Below are positions 9,553-19,153 of a stretch of DNA of 64,000 nt, in pieces (position 1 is the stretch's first letter; each line of letters starts with the position of its first letter). The DNA is taken from contig LWDH01000011.1 of assembly GCA_002083395.1 (NCBI GenBank), positions 1 to 64,000 on the forward strand. The letters run 5' to 3'. Source of the stretch: Proteobacteria bacterium SG_bin4. Lineage in GTDB: Bacteria; Pseudomonadota; Gammaproteobacteria; Burkholderiales; Nitrosomonadaceae. The notes beneath the pieces were generated by a model. The model was not told the origin of the DNA. It saw nothing but the letters and a program-made list of their open reading frames with translations, and did no database searches. Position numbers and translations under genes: made by a program.

Positions 9553-11004
9553 TCAGGCTGGATCAAGGCCTTGTCTTGTTTTCCATTCACCGACTTTGAT
9601 AATTTTCATGGTATTGGTACCGCCGGTTTTACCAACTGGTTCGCCAATGGTCATCACCATGATATCGCCGTTGCGCACCACCCCGCGGCTGAGTAATTCC
9701 TGCTCGGCTAAATTCAGAATCTCTTCCGGATCATTCAATCCCGCGCCAAATTCCACCGGATAGACACCACGGAACAGGGTAACGCGTCGGCGGGTTTCTT
9801 CATTCGGACTCAGTGCAAAAATCGGTACTTTGGAGCTTCGGCGTGACATCAGCAATGCGGTCACGCCGCTTTGCGTCAGCGCAGCGATCGCACGAACGTG
9901 CAAACCGCCAGCCGTATACATGGTCGCCCTGGCAATGGCTTCTTCAATTGAAGACGGGTTGATGTTTTGCATGCGCCGGTCGACGTTCACCAGATATTCC
10001 TTTTCCGCTTCCAGGCATACTCTGGCCATCGCCTCAACGGCCTCAACCGGATATTCTCCGGCTGCGGATTCTGCCGACAACATTACTGCATCGGTACCGT
10101 CCAGCACTGCGTTGGCAACGTCCGACACTTCCGCACGGGTCGGGATCGGATTGGTGATCATGGATTCCATCATCTGCGTTGCCGTGATAACCGTTTTGTT
10201 ATTCGCCCGCGCCGAACGGATCATGCGCTTCTGCAACGCGGGAACCGCTGCATCCCCCACTTCCACCGCCAGGTCACCGCGCGCAACCATGATTGCATCG
10301 GAAGCATCGAGAATATCGTCCAACGCCAGAATTGCTTCGGAGCGCTCGATCTTGGCCATGACCATGCCTTTTCCGCCCGCCTCGTGCAGCAATGAGCGCG
10401 CCTGGCGGATATCGTCTCCGGAACGGACGAACGACACGGCCAGATAATCCGCGCCAAATTCTGCGGCGGTTTTGATATCCTCCAAGTCTTTGCTGGTCAG
10501 CGCTGGCGCGCCCAATCCGCCACCCTTGCGATTGATACCTTTATTGTTTGACAGGATTCCGCCCTGCTCGACTACGCAAAATACCTGATGTCCTTTTACA
10601 TGCGACACCCCCAGCACGATACGGCCGTCGTCCAGCATCAGCGTGGCGCCGGTTTCCAGATCGTTCGGCAGCTCTTTATAATCGAGGCCGACTCTTTCCT
10701 GATTCCCGAGTTCGCAAGTCGCATCCAGAATAAACTGGTCGCCCACTTCCAAGCGGATTTTGCCATGCTCAAATTTACCGACCCGGATCTTCGGTCCTTG
10801 CAAATCGGCTAATACGCCCACGGTAACCCCGGCAGCTCGGGCAATCGAGCGGGTCATTTCAGCAAATTCTATATGCTGTTCCCGCGTGCCATGGGAGAAA
10901 TTGATCCGAACAACATCGACGCCGGCCCGGATCATGCGTTCCAGTATTTTGGGATTGCTGCAGGCAGGTCCCAGCGTTGCTACAATTTTAGTTCTTCGGA
11001 TCAT
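9553..11004 (-). CDS. pyk: Pyruvate kinase
   Basis: 483 residues with the full pyruvate kinase layout: an N-terminal TIM-barrel start (RRTKIVATLGPACS), the B domain (around residues 72-170), the active-site segment MVARGDLAVEVG, the TATQMMESM motif, and a C-terminal domain. It makes pyruvate and ATP from phosphoenolpyruvate. The start lies 14 bp after the pgk stop, so the two are an operon. In an autotroph it supplies pyruvate for biosynthesis from Calvin-cycle triose; this physiological remark is inference. Confidence 0.95.
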   Translation of the reverse strand: MIRRTKIVATLGPACSNPKILERMIRAGVDVVRINFSHGTREQHIEFAEMTRSIARAAGVTVGVLADLQGPKIRVGKFEHGKIRLEVGDQFILDATCELGNQERVGLDYKELPNDLETGATLMLDDGRIVLGVSHVKGHQVFCVVEQGGILSNNKGINRKGGGLGAPALTSKDLEDIKTAAEFGADYLAVSFVRSGDDIRQARSLLHEAGGKGMVMAKIERSEAILALDDILDASDAIMVARGDLAVEVGDAAVPALQKRMIRSARANNKTVITATQMMESMITNPIPTRAEVSDVANAVLDGTDAVMLSAESAAGEYPVEAVEAMARVCLEAEKEYLVNVDRRMQNINPSSIEEAIARATMYTAGGLHVRAIAALTQSGVTALLMSRRSSKVPIFALSPNEETRRRVTLFRGVYPVEFGAGLNDPEEILNLAEQELLSRGVVRNGDIMVMTIGEPVGKTGGTNTMKIIKVGEWKTRQGLDPA

Positions 11005-11018
11005 GTTCTTCTTGACGG

Positions 11019-12197
11019 TTAGTTTGCACGCATTTCCAATATCTCTACTGCCGGCAATTTTTTCCCTTCCAGAAATTCGAGGAAAGCTCCGCCTGCGGTT
11101 GAAATATAAGAAACTTTGTCATAGATATCGTACTTCTGAATCGCTGCGATGGTATCTCCGCCGCCCGCCAGCGTGAAAGCCTTGGTTTCCGCAATGGCTC
11201 GAGCGATTTTTTCAGTTCCTGCGCCGAATTGATCAAATTCAAACACGCCCACCGGACCATTCCATACCACCGTTCCTGCTTTCATGATGATATCCGCCAG
11301 TTCTTGCGCGCTTTTCGGGCCGATATCGAAAATCATATCGTCGTCGGAGACATTGCCGGCATCTTTCAATACCGCCGGTTCGTTGGCATCAAATTTTTTG
11401 CCGACGACAACATCGACCGCAACCGGGATCGATGCATTGCGTTTCGCCATTTTTTCCATCAATGCCTTGGCGGTTGGAACCAGATCATCCTCACACAATG
11501 ATTTTCCGACATTCTTACCGGTCGCTTTCAGGAAAGTATTCGCAATGCCTCCACCCACGACCAGTTGATCGACTTTTTCGGATAACGATTCGAGCACCGT
11601 CAGTTTGGTAGAAACTTTCGAGCCGCCGACGATCGCGACCATCGGACGAGCTGGATTCAGCAATGCTTTCGTTAGTGCGTCCAATTCTTCTGTCAGCAAG
11701 ATGCCCGCACAAGCAGTCGGCGCATATTTTGCAATGCCATGTGTCGAAGCTTCTGCACGATGCGCCGTGCCGAAAGCATCCATGACAAAAACATCGCATA
11801 ATTTTGCGTATTTCTGCGAGGTTTCTTCAACGTTTTTCTTCTCGCCCTTGTTGAAACGGCAGTTTTCCAGCACTACCAATTCTCCGGCAGCCACATCGAA
11901 ACCGCCGTCCACCCAATCCTTAATCAAACGAACAGGTTTGCCGAGACGATCCGCGATATTATCAGCAACCGGCTTCAGTGAATTTTCCTCAGTCCATACG
12001 CCTTCTTCCGGCCGTCCCAAGTGAGAGGTTACCATCACTTTGGCGCCTTGCTTGAGACAATGATTAATCGTCGCCATGGAGGCGGTAATACGGGCATCCG
12101 AGGTCACTTTGCCATCTTTCACAGGCACATTCAGATCAGCGCGTATAAATACGCGTTTACCTTTCAGGTCAAGGTCAACTAGTTTAATAACAGACAC
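11019..12197 (-). CDS. pgk: Phosphoglycerate kinase
   Basis: 392 residues, standard bacterial length. The substrate-binding segments RADLNVP and TSHLGRPEEG lie in the N-terminal half, and the nucleotide-binding region GGSKVSTKL plus the GGGDT motif near the C-terminus in the other half. It interconverts 3-phosphoglycerate and 1,3-bisphosphoglycerate and serves the Calvin cycle as well as glycolysis. It is preceded by a 10-bp hairpin in the 133-bp space after gap and followed closely by pyk. Confidence 0.96.
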   Translation of the reverse strand: MSVIKLVDLDLKGKRVFIRADLNVPVKDGKVTSDARITASMATINHCLKQGAKVMVTSHLGRPEEGVWTEENSLKPVADNIADRLGKPVRLIKDWVDGGFDVAAGELVVLENCRFNKGEKKNVEETSQKYAKLCDVFVMDAFGTAHRAEASTHGIAKYAPTACAGILLTEELDALTKALLNPARPMVAIVGGSKVSTKLTVLESLSEKVDQLVVGGGIANTFLKATGKNVGKSLCEDDLVPTAKALMEKMAKRNASIPVAVDVVVGKKFDANEPAVLKDAGNVSDDDMIFDIGPKSAQELADIIMKAGTVVWNGPVGVFEFDQFGAGTEKIARAIAETKAFTLAGGGDTIAAIQKYDIYDKVSYISTAGGAFLEFLEGKKLPAVEILEMRAN

Positions 12198-12229
12198 GGT
12201 AAACTCCAGAATTGTCTTTAAGAAAGTAC

Positions 12230-12253
12230 AAAGGATAGCAAACGCTATCCTTT
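12230..12253 (-). promoter_or_regulatory. Perfect hairpin between gap and pgk
   Basis: AAAGGATAGC (12230-12239) pairs with GCTATCCTTT (12244-12253) around a 4-base loop, a perfect 10-bp stem about 33 bp upstream of the pgk start. There is only a poor T-run after it, so an mRNA-processing, stability or partial-attenuation role is as likely as termination. Confidence 0.5.
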
Positions 12254-12330
12254 ATGTCTTAATGAATTAAAATTCAAAGTGGTGCGCGCAATCAGGATAC
12301 AGACCACGATAACACCACTGAGGTACGAAA

Positions 12331-13329
12331 TTACTTGGCAACGGTACGAACCATCTCCAGCACTTTGGTGGAATAACCCCATTCGTTGTCATACCAGGCA
12401 ACAACTTTGACGAAGCTTTTATCCAATGCCATCCCTGCTTCAGCGTCAAAGATCGACGTGCAGCTTTCACCGCGAAAATCGGTCGATACCACTTTTTGAT
12501 CGGTATAACCCAATACACCTTTCATAGAACCTTCCGATGCGTCTTTCATCGCTTTACAAATTTCGTCGTAGATCGCTTCTTTTTCCAGTTCGCACGTCAA
12601 ATCGACGACCGAAACATCCGATGTCGGTACACGGAAAGCCATACCGGTCAGTTTTTTGTTCAGTTCAGGGATTACCACACCCACTGCTTTAGCGGCTCCG
12701 GTCGATGAAGGAATAATATTTTCCAGAATACCGCGACCGCCGCGCCAATCTTTATTGGACGGACCATCCACAGTTTTTTGTGTAGCGGTCGCTGCATGGA
12801 CGGTGGTCATCAGGCCACGTTTGATGCCCCATTTATCGTTCAACACTTTGGCAATCGGCGCCAAGCAATTGGTGGTACAGGAAGCATTCGAAATAATCGC
12901 TTCGCCTTTGTACGATTTATCATTGACGCCATAAACAAACATCGGCGTATCATCTTTCGATGGTGCTGACATAATGACTTTCTTCGCTCCGGCAGCCAGA
13001 TGCTTTTCACAAGTTTCTTTGGTCAGGAACAAGCCGGTCGATTCGATCACAACCTCCGCACCCACTTCATTCCACTTCAATTCCGCCGGGTCTTTGATGG
13101 CTGTCAGACGGATTCTTTTGCCATTGACCACCAGCGTGTTACCGTCGATCGACACATCACCGCTAAAACGGCCATGCACCGAATCGTGCTTCAACATATA
13201 CGCCAGGTAATCCGGTTCCAGCAAATCGTTGATCGCAACGATTTCAATATCCGGAAAATTCTGTACAGCCGAGCGGAAAACCATACGCCCGATACGACCA
13301 AACCCATTGATACCCACTTTTATTGTCAT
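12331..13329 (-). CDS. gap: Glyceraldehyde-3-phosphate dehydrogenase, type I
   Basis: 332 residues. NAD-binding GINGFGRIG at 6-14 and catalytic Cys151 in SNASCTTNC. The sequence AIND places an aspartate where NAD-preferring enzymes have one, so NAD(H) use is likely. It catalyses the reversible step between glyceraldehyde-3-phosphate and 1,3-bisphosphoglycerate. A good ribosome site (AAGGAGC) precedes the ATG. The gene lies 97 bp after tkt and upstream of pgk. Confidence 0.96.
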   Translation of the reverse strand: MTIKVGINGFGRIGRMVFRSAVQNFPDIEIVAINDLLEPDYLAYMLKHDSVHGRFSGDVSIDGNTLVVNGKRIRLTAIKDPAELKWNEVGAEVVIESTGLFLTKETCEKHLAAGAKKVIMSAPSKDDTPMFVYGVNDKSYKGEAIISNASCTTNCLAPIAKVLNDKWGIKRGLMTTVHAATATQKTVDGPSNKDWRGGRGILENIIPSSTGAAKAVGVVIPELNKKLTGMAFRVPTSDVSVVDLTCELEKEAIYDEICKAMKDASEGSMKGVLGYTDQKVVSTDFRGESCTSIFDAEAGMALDKSFVKVVAWYDNEWGYSTKVLEMVRTVAK

Positions 13330-13411
13330 TCTATGCTCCTTAAATAAAAAACCTGCGCACCACAGCTCAGATCAAGTCAAATCAAGCCATTGTGCTTAAA
13401 ACGTTATTGAT

Positions 13412-15427
13412 TTAGAGAATGCTCTTAACCGTTTTGACGACATTCTCGACAGTGAAACCGAAATGTTTAAACAGCACATCCGCCGGCGCCGATTCACCAA
13501 AGGTATCGATACCGACCACTGCACCGTCCAAGCCGACGTACTTACGCCAGAAGTCGGTTACCCCCGCTTCGATAGCTACACGCTTGACGCCTTTTGGCAA
13601 CACACCATCCTTATACGATGATTCCTGGCGATCAAACACATTGGTGCACGGCATTGATACTACGCGCACATGAATACCTTCATCAGCCAATGCCTTTTGC
13701 GCACTCATCGCCAAACCGACTTCGGAGCCGGTTGCGATCAATACGGCTTGCGGTTTGCCATTACCCGCTTCCGACAATATGTACCCGCCTTTATCGATCA
13801 ACTTGATAGTCGCCGCATCGCGTTTCTGGAATGGCAGGTTCTGACGGCTGAAAATCAAGGTCGAAGGGCCGTTTTTACGCTCAATCGCACGCGCCCATGA
13901 AACTGTGGATTCCACCGTATCGCAAGGACGCCATACATCCATGTTCGGAATGTAACGCAACGTCGCCGTTTGTTCGACCGGTTGGTGCGTTGGTCCGTCT
14001 TCACCTAAACCGATGGAATCGTGCGTAAATACAAAAATATTGCGAATCTTCATCAATGCAGCCATGCGTAATGCATTGCGCGCATATTCCGAAAACATCA
14101 AAAAGGTCGCGCCATAAGGAATCAAACCGCCATGCAGTGATAATCCGTTCATCATGGCGCTCATGCCGAATTCACGCACACCATAGTAGACATAGTTGCC
14201 GCCGTTATTTTTGCTAATTCCTTTAGAGCCCGACCACAACGTCAAATTCGAACCTGCGAGATCGGCGGAACCGCCAATCAATTCCGGCAACACCGGTGCG
14301 AGCGCTTCAATCGCATTTTGTGAGGCTTTACGACTGGCTATGGTCTCTGCTTTGGCGTTGATCTGGTTAACAACGCTTTCAACGTGACTCTGCCAGTTAG
14401 CTGGTAGCTCCCCAGCCATGCGGCGATTGAATTCTGCTGCTTCCGCTGGATATTTCACGGCATACTCTGCAAATTTCTCGTTCCATTCGGTTTCCAGTCT
14501 TTGGCCTTTCGCTCTTGCATCCCACGCACTGTAAACTTCTTGTGGAATTTCAAAAGGCGGATGATGCCAGCCGATATGCGGACGAGCAGCAGCAATTTCC
14601 GCATCACCCAGCGCCGCTCCGTGAACGGAGTGGGTGTTGGCCATGTTTGGCGATCCCAAGCCTATAACTGTTTTACAGCAAATCATCGTCGGTTTGTCGT
14701 TGACTTTCTTGGCGGCTTCAATGGCTGCTTCGATCGCTACCGGATCGTGGCCATTAACATTGGGCACCACGTGCCATCCGTATGACTCAAAGCGCTTCGG
14801 CGTATCGTCGGTAAACCAGCCTTCCACATGACCGTCGATGGAAATGCCATTATCGTCGTAGAAACAGATTAATTTACCCAAGCCCAGCGTCCCCGCCAAC
14901 GAACATGCTTCGTGAGAAACGCCTTCCATCATGCAGCCATCACCCAAAAACACGTAAGTATAATGGTCAACGATATTGTATCCCGGCCGGTTAAACTCGG
15001 CAGCCAGTACTTTCTCCGCCAACGCCATGCCTACTGCATTGGTAATACCTTGTCCAAGCGGACCGGTCGTGGTCTCGACCCCCGGCGTATAACCATATTC
15101 CGGATGCCCGGGCGTTTTAGAATGAAACTGCCGGAACTTCTTGATTTCTTCCATCGGCAGATCGTAGCCTGTCAGATGCAGCAATGCATAAATCAGCATT
15201 GATCCATGGCCGTTTGATAATATAAAACGATCGCGATCAGCCCATTGCGGATTGCCAGGATTATGACGCAGGTGATGAATCCACAGCACCTCAGCAATTT
15301 CAGCCATACCCATCGGCATACCGGGGTGACCGGAATTAGCTTTTTGCACGGCATCCATCGCCAATGCGCGAATCGCACTGGTTAAATCCCTAAATACCGG
15401 CGCGTCAAAATCCTTAAATGTCCCCAT
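13412..15427 (-). CDS. tkt: Transketolase
   Basis: 671 residues, normal for bacterial transketolase. ANSGHPGMPMG and the thiamine-pyrophosphate motif GDGCMMEGVSHEA are in the N-terminal domain; the FVFTHDSIGLGEDGPTHQP segment lies in the pyrimidine-binding domain. It transfers two-carbon ketol units in the pentose phosphate and Calvin cycles. The ATG at 15427 was chosen because AGGGAG lies nine bases before it; the longer in-frame TTG at 15460 has no such support. First gene of the run tkt-gap-pgk-pyk-fba, a set that suits carbon fixation. Confidence 0.96.
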   Translation of the reverse strand: MGTFKDFDAPVFRDLTSAIRALAMDAVQKANSGHPGMPMGMAEIAEVLWIHHLRHNPGNPQWADRDRFILSNGHGSMLIYALLHLTGYDLPMEEIKKFRQFHSKTPGHPEYGYTPGVETTTGPLGQGITNAVGMALAEKVLAAEFNRPGYNIVDHYTYVFLGDGCMMEGVSHEACSLAGTLGLGKLICFYDDNGISIDGHVEGWFTDDTPKRFESYGWHVVPNVNGHDPVAIEAAIEAAKKVNDKPTMICCKTVIGLGSPNMANTHSVHGAALGDAEIAAARPHIGWHHPPFEIPQEVYSAWDARAKGQRLETEWNEKFAEYAVKYPAEAAEFNRRMAGELPANWQSHVESVVNQINAKAETIASRKASQNAIEALAPVLPELIGGSADLAGSNLTLWSGSKGISKNNGGNYVYYGVREFGMSAMMNGLSLHGGLIPYGATFLMFSEYARNALRMAALMKIRNIFVFTHDSIGLGEDGPTHQPVEQTATLRYIPNMDVWRPCDTVESTVSWARAIERKNGPSTLIFSRQNLPFQKRDAATIKLIDKGGYILSEAGNGKPQAVLIATGSEVGLAMSAQKALADEGIHVRVVSMPCTNVFDRQESSYKDGVLPKGVKRVAIEAGVTDFWRKYVGLDGAVVGIDTFGESAPADVLFKHFGFTVENVVKTVKSIL

Positions 15428-15563
15428 CGATGCAAACTCCCTAATATTTTCAAAAAACAATATAAAAGCGCGTATTATCGCTGAAGAAAAGGGAGATCAC
15501 AACCATAGACAAGCAAATTACCCTTTAAAGTAATTTGCATAACAGGCTAATTCCTAGATGGAA

Positions 15564-16826
15564 TCAATTACCGCGCAATTTGATGCCCAGTAATTTAATT
15601 TTACGATAAAGATGAGTTCTCTCCAATCCGGCACGCTCGGCAACCCGTGTCATGTTGCCATTTTCTTGATCAATCAGCCTTTCAAAATATGTTTTCTCAA
15701 ACAAATCCCGGGCTTCTCGCAATGACAAATCCAAAGGAATCTCAGGTGCGACCAATGTGGAAGATGATTCCGGAAAAACCATCGCTTGCTGAACCGCTTC
15801 TGCTGAGATTTCATCTCCAGAACACGTCAACGCTAACGAATGCACCACACCCGTCAACTGTGTCAGATTGCCCGGCCAATCGTAATTCCGCAAGCAATTC
15901 AGCGCCGCGGTGCTAAATTGCAGCGCGGAGGGCGCTTCACCCGACTCCACGAAACGTGACAATATCTGACTGGCTAGTTCCGGAATATCCTCACGATGCG
16001 CTCTCAGCGCGGGAATACCGATGCTCAGGCTGCTCAAAGCTTCGTATAACTTAGGATGATACGCGCCTTGCGCGGTCAATTCCGCCAACGGCTGAGAAGT
16101 TGCGCAAATAAGCCGCACATTGTATTTCTCAAGCTTGCTAAGCAGCAACAGCAAACCTTTTTGCGCTAACTTACTAATTTCTCCGACATCTTTAAGAAAA
16201 AGCAAACCGCCTCGCGCCAATTCCAATAAATCCAGCGGCGATTCAGCCAACGATGTCAGGTTTTCAGGCTCCACCCACGGGGTATTCGGACGATGCAGAA
16301 AACGGGCGCATATTTCGGCTCCCACACCAGGCTCTCCCATCAGCAGCACGGGTGTCTTCAAGCTGGCGACTTGCTCCAGTCTTTTCCTGAGATCGGCAAT
16401 TAATTGTCCTTTGCCTAAACTGGCAAGGGAAAGCGCCGATTGATGCTTGCTCTGCCCGCCTCGCAATGCTTTACTGACGGTACTGAGCAATTTCTGCAGC
16501 GGGATCGGTTTCTCCAAATAACCGAACGCACCAATGCGAGTCGCTTCCACCGCGGTATCGATGGTTCCATGTCCCGACATCATGATTACCGGCATCGTCA
16601 GCAACCCGTTGCTCGCCCATTCTTTAAGCAAAGTAATGCCATCGGTATCGGGCATCCATATATCCAGCAGCACCAGATCCGGACGCGTCTGATTTCTCCA
16701 TACCCGTGCCTGCTCGGCATTTTCTGCCAGCGCCACCCGGTATCCTTCATCACGCAAAATTTCGGATAGCAGCTCGCGTATGCCAATTTCGTCGTCAACA
16801 ATCAGTATCGTATTGTTAGTTATCAT
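15564..16826 (-). CDS. ntrX: NtrX-like response regulator with degenerate AAA+ domain
   Basis: 420 residues: a receiver domain with DD at 11-12 and phospho-Asp55 (LLDIWMPD), a central sigma-54 activator-type AAA+ domain, and a C-terminal Fis-type helix-turn-helix (RVAERAGLERTHLYRKIKLLG). The AAA+ core is eroded. The Walker A reads GEPGVGAE (164-171) with Ala at 170 in place of the lysine, the GAFTGA loop that contacts sigma-54 is absent (the region is about 35 residues short), and Walker B reads LLFLKDVGE instead of LFLDEIGE. By family knowledge it should neither hydrolyse ATP nor activate sigma-54 polymerase, so it probably regulates by DNA binding. Partner kinase NtrY lies 149 bp upstream. 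Confidence 0.85.
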   Translation of the reverse strand: MITNNTILIVDDEIGIRELLSEILRDEGYRVALAENAEQARVWRNQTRPDLVLLDIWMPDTDGITLLKEWASNGLLTMPVIMMSGHGTIDTAVEATRIGAFGYLEKPIPLQKLLSTVSKALRGGQSKHQSALSLASLGKGQLIADLRKRLEQVASLKTPVLLMGEPGVGAEICARFLHRPNTPWVEPENLTSLAESPLDLLELARGGLLFLKDVGEISKLAQKGLLLLLSKLEKYNVRLICATSQPLAELTAQGAYHPKLYEALSSLSIGIPALRAHREDIPELASQILSRFVESGEAPSALQFSTAALNCLRNYDWPGNLTQLTGVVHSLALTCSGDEISAEAVQQAMVFPESSSTLVAPEIPLDLSLREARDLFEKTYFERLIDQENGNMTRVAERAGLERTHLYRKIKLLGIKLRGN

Positions 16827-16975
16827 TTACAGTTTCTCCGCATCCGAAATCTAATCGGCTTATCTTCAACTGTCAAATTTCACGATTACTAGCAAAAATA
16901 AATTCTTGGCACCGAAGATTTCCGAATGCAATGATTTCATTGACCGTTTCTATTATTAGCAAGTCATTTCCGTTT

Positions 16976-19153
16976 CTAGCCATGTACCAATTTACTGTTC
17001 CCGCTTGTTTGGTTTTTTTCTACTGCTGGCAGGATAATTGAAATTTGCGCGCCATGCGGTTTGATGTTTTCAATATGGATCAGCCCTTCATGTTCCTCAA
17101 CGATTTTCTTGACGATCGGCAATCCCAGACCGGTTCCCTTAAGCTTAGTGGTCACATAGGGTTCAAATACCCGCGCTTTGATCTCGTCAGAAAAACCGCA
17201 GCCGTTATCGCGCACGCTCAATTGCACGCCACCATGGACCATCTCGGTTTTCACCGTAATTAAAGGTTCTGATTCATCCAGCAGCGCATCTTGCGCGTTC
17301 TGCAACAAATTGTGCAAAACTTGCCGCAACTGTGTCGAATCCCCTTTAATCGCCGGCAAATCTTCGGCCAATTCTTGCCTGATTTGTACATGCTTAGTTG
17401 TTTCCGAGGCCATGCTAGCGGTTTCGTACAGCGACAAAACCTCCCGGACCAATCGATTGAAATCAAGCTGACGTAACTCCAGCTCAGGAACGCGCGCGTA
17501 CTGGCTAAATTCATTGACCATTCTCTTGAGCGCTTCCACTTGATTGACGATCGTTTCGGTGGAACGCCTCAATATCTTCGCATCTTCTTCACCGAGTTTA
17601 TTGATCAATTTATGTTGTACCCGTTCGGCAGAAAGTTGAATCGGTGTCAAAGGATTCTTTATTTCGTGCGCAAGCCGGCGCGCCACTTCACCCCAAGCAA
17701 CTGCGCGCTGAACTTGCAAAAGATTGGTAATGTCATCAAAAACCACTACGCCGCCACCGCCCGATAACTTGGGTAATCGAGTACCCCTCAAGAGCAAAAC
17801 CTGATTATGGCCATCCTCCGAGCGCGTCAATTGACGCTGCCAAACACCCAATTCTTCGGAATTAAATCCTTCCCGGATTTCCGCGACCAATGCATCGAGC
17901 CGCGGTTCTTTGCCCACACACCCTTCAATGATTGAGCCATCCAGACTGATTAACGGCACTTGCAAAATTTGTTCCGCGCTCCGGTTCGCTTTGGACAGAA
18001 CCAATTGTTCATCAAACACCAGTACACCAGATGAAAGATTGGCCAGAATACTTTCCAAATGCGCGCGCGCACTCTCAACCGCCTGCTGATTGTGCTGAGC
18101 CGCCGCGCGCGCTTCTTCAAGCTGCTGCGTCATCAAGTTAAACGATTCCGTCAGCACACCCAATTCATCCCTGCTCTGTACCAAATGCCGGCGACTGTAG
18201 TCGCCTTGCGCGATCGCGCGCGTGCCTTCCGCCAACATGCCGAGCGGCGCGCTTAACCGTTCACTCAGCAGCGACGCTGACGCTAATGCCGAAAATAACG
18301 AGAGCAATAACGCCAATGTCAGCGTAACGCTATATAACCGAGTTAATCCTTGCCGGGACAAAGAAAGCTCTTGATAATCCTGATAGCCCGCTTGCACGCG
18401 TTCAGCATCTTTCGCCAGTTGCCGAGGCACTGGCTGCAACAACTGCAACATGCGGATATCTTCTTCCAAACTCAGCACATTAACCGGAGAAACAACCCGA
18501 AGATACAGTCCCTTGCCGGGAACCGATTCGATTGCGCTATACGCCTTCTGAATTCTGATATGGCGCAAGGCCGCGGCATTCGGCGCATCTGGAAACAGCG
18601 CCGAATTACTGTCACTGGAAAAAGCGATTACCTTGCCGTCTTGATTGAATAACGTCGCTTCTTCCACCTGTGATTGCAATAACAGTTCATTCAGTACCAG
18701 TAACGGCGGATTGGAGGATTCGGTCAAAACCAGCGCAGTTGCCTGTGCTTTTTTCTGTAACTCAGCCAATAAATTCTCAAGCATGGTATGCCCTAGATTC
18801 AAACCGCCTTCCAGCGCTCGGTCGACTTTAACATCGAACCAAGATTCAATGCTCTTCTCGAGAAATTGCACCGACACGGCATAAACCAGCGCACCGGGCA
18901 GTATCGCCATCAATGAAAAAATCAGCATTAAGCGAAGCGCCAGCCTGGAACCGAAAACACCCGACTTGAGCCGACGCCTGAATCGCCACAACAAGAAACC
19001 CACGATCACCATGAGAAATAGTACAAAGGCGATATTAATCACAAGCAACAAGCGGTATTTCCGCTCAAAAAATTCGGTGTTGGCACCGGCTGTGGCTAAC
19101 AGGAAAAGCATCACGGCTCCCAGCCCTGCTCCCACAATCAGTACGTATTTCAT
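16976..19153 (-). CDS. ntrY: NtrY-like membrane sensor histidine kinase
   Basis: About 725 residues. Several transmembrane helices are at the N-terminus, then an extracytoplasmic sensing region, another membrane segment (VTLTLALLLSLFSALASA), a HAMP linker, a PAS region (ILANLSSGVLVFDE), the phosphorylated-histidine motif RLAHEIKNPLTPIQ, and HATPase boxes NLLQNAQDAL, DNGCGF and GTGLGL. It should phosphorylate the neighbouring NtrX. The ATG at 19153 was preferred to upstream in-frame starts: it overlaps the DUF4390 stop as TAATG and gives a normal membrane N-terminus. Confidence 0.9.
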   Translation of the reverse strand: MKYVLIVGAGLGAVMLFLLATAGANTEFFERKYRLLLVINIAFVLFLMVIVGFLLWRFRRRLKSGVFGSRLALRLMLIFSLMAILPGALVYAVSVQFLEKSIESWFDVKVDRALEGGLNLGHTMLENLLAELQKKAQATALVLTESSNPPLLVLNELLLQSQVEEATLFNQDGKVIAFSSDSNSALFPDAPNAAALRHIRIQKAYSAIESVPGKGLYLRVVSPVNVLSLEEDIRMLQLLQPVPRQLAKDAERVQAGYQDYQELSLSRQGLTRLYSVTLTLALLLSLFSALASASLLSERLSAPLGMLAEGTRAIAQGDYSRRHLVQSRDELGVLTESFNLMTQQLEEARAAAQHNQQAVESARAHLESILANLSSGVLVFDEQLVLSKANRSAEQILQVPLISLDGSIIEGCVGKEPRLDALVAEIREGFNSEELGVWQRQLTRSEDGHNQVLLLRGTRLPKLSGGGGVVVFDDITNLLQVQRAVAWGEVARRLAHEIKNPLTPIQLSAERVQHKLINKLGEEDAKILRRSTETIVNQVEALKRMVNEFSQYARVPELELRQLDFNRLVREVLSLYETASMASETTKHVQIRQELAEDLPAIKGDSTQLRQVLHNLLQNAQDALLDESEPLITVKTEMVHGGVQLSVRDNGCGFSDEIKARVFEPYVTTKLKGTGLGLPIVKKIVEEHEGLIHIENIKPHGAQISIILPAVEKNQTSGNSKLVHG

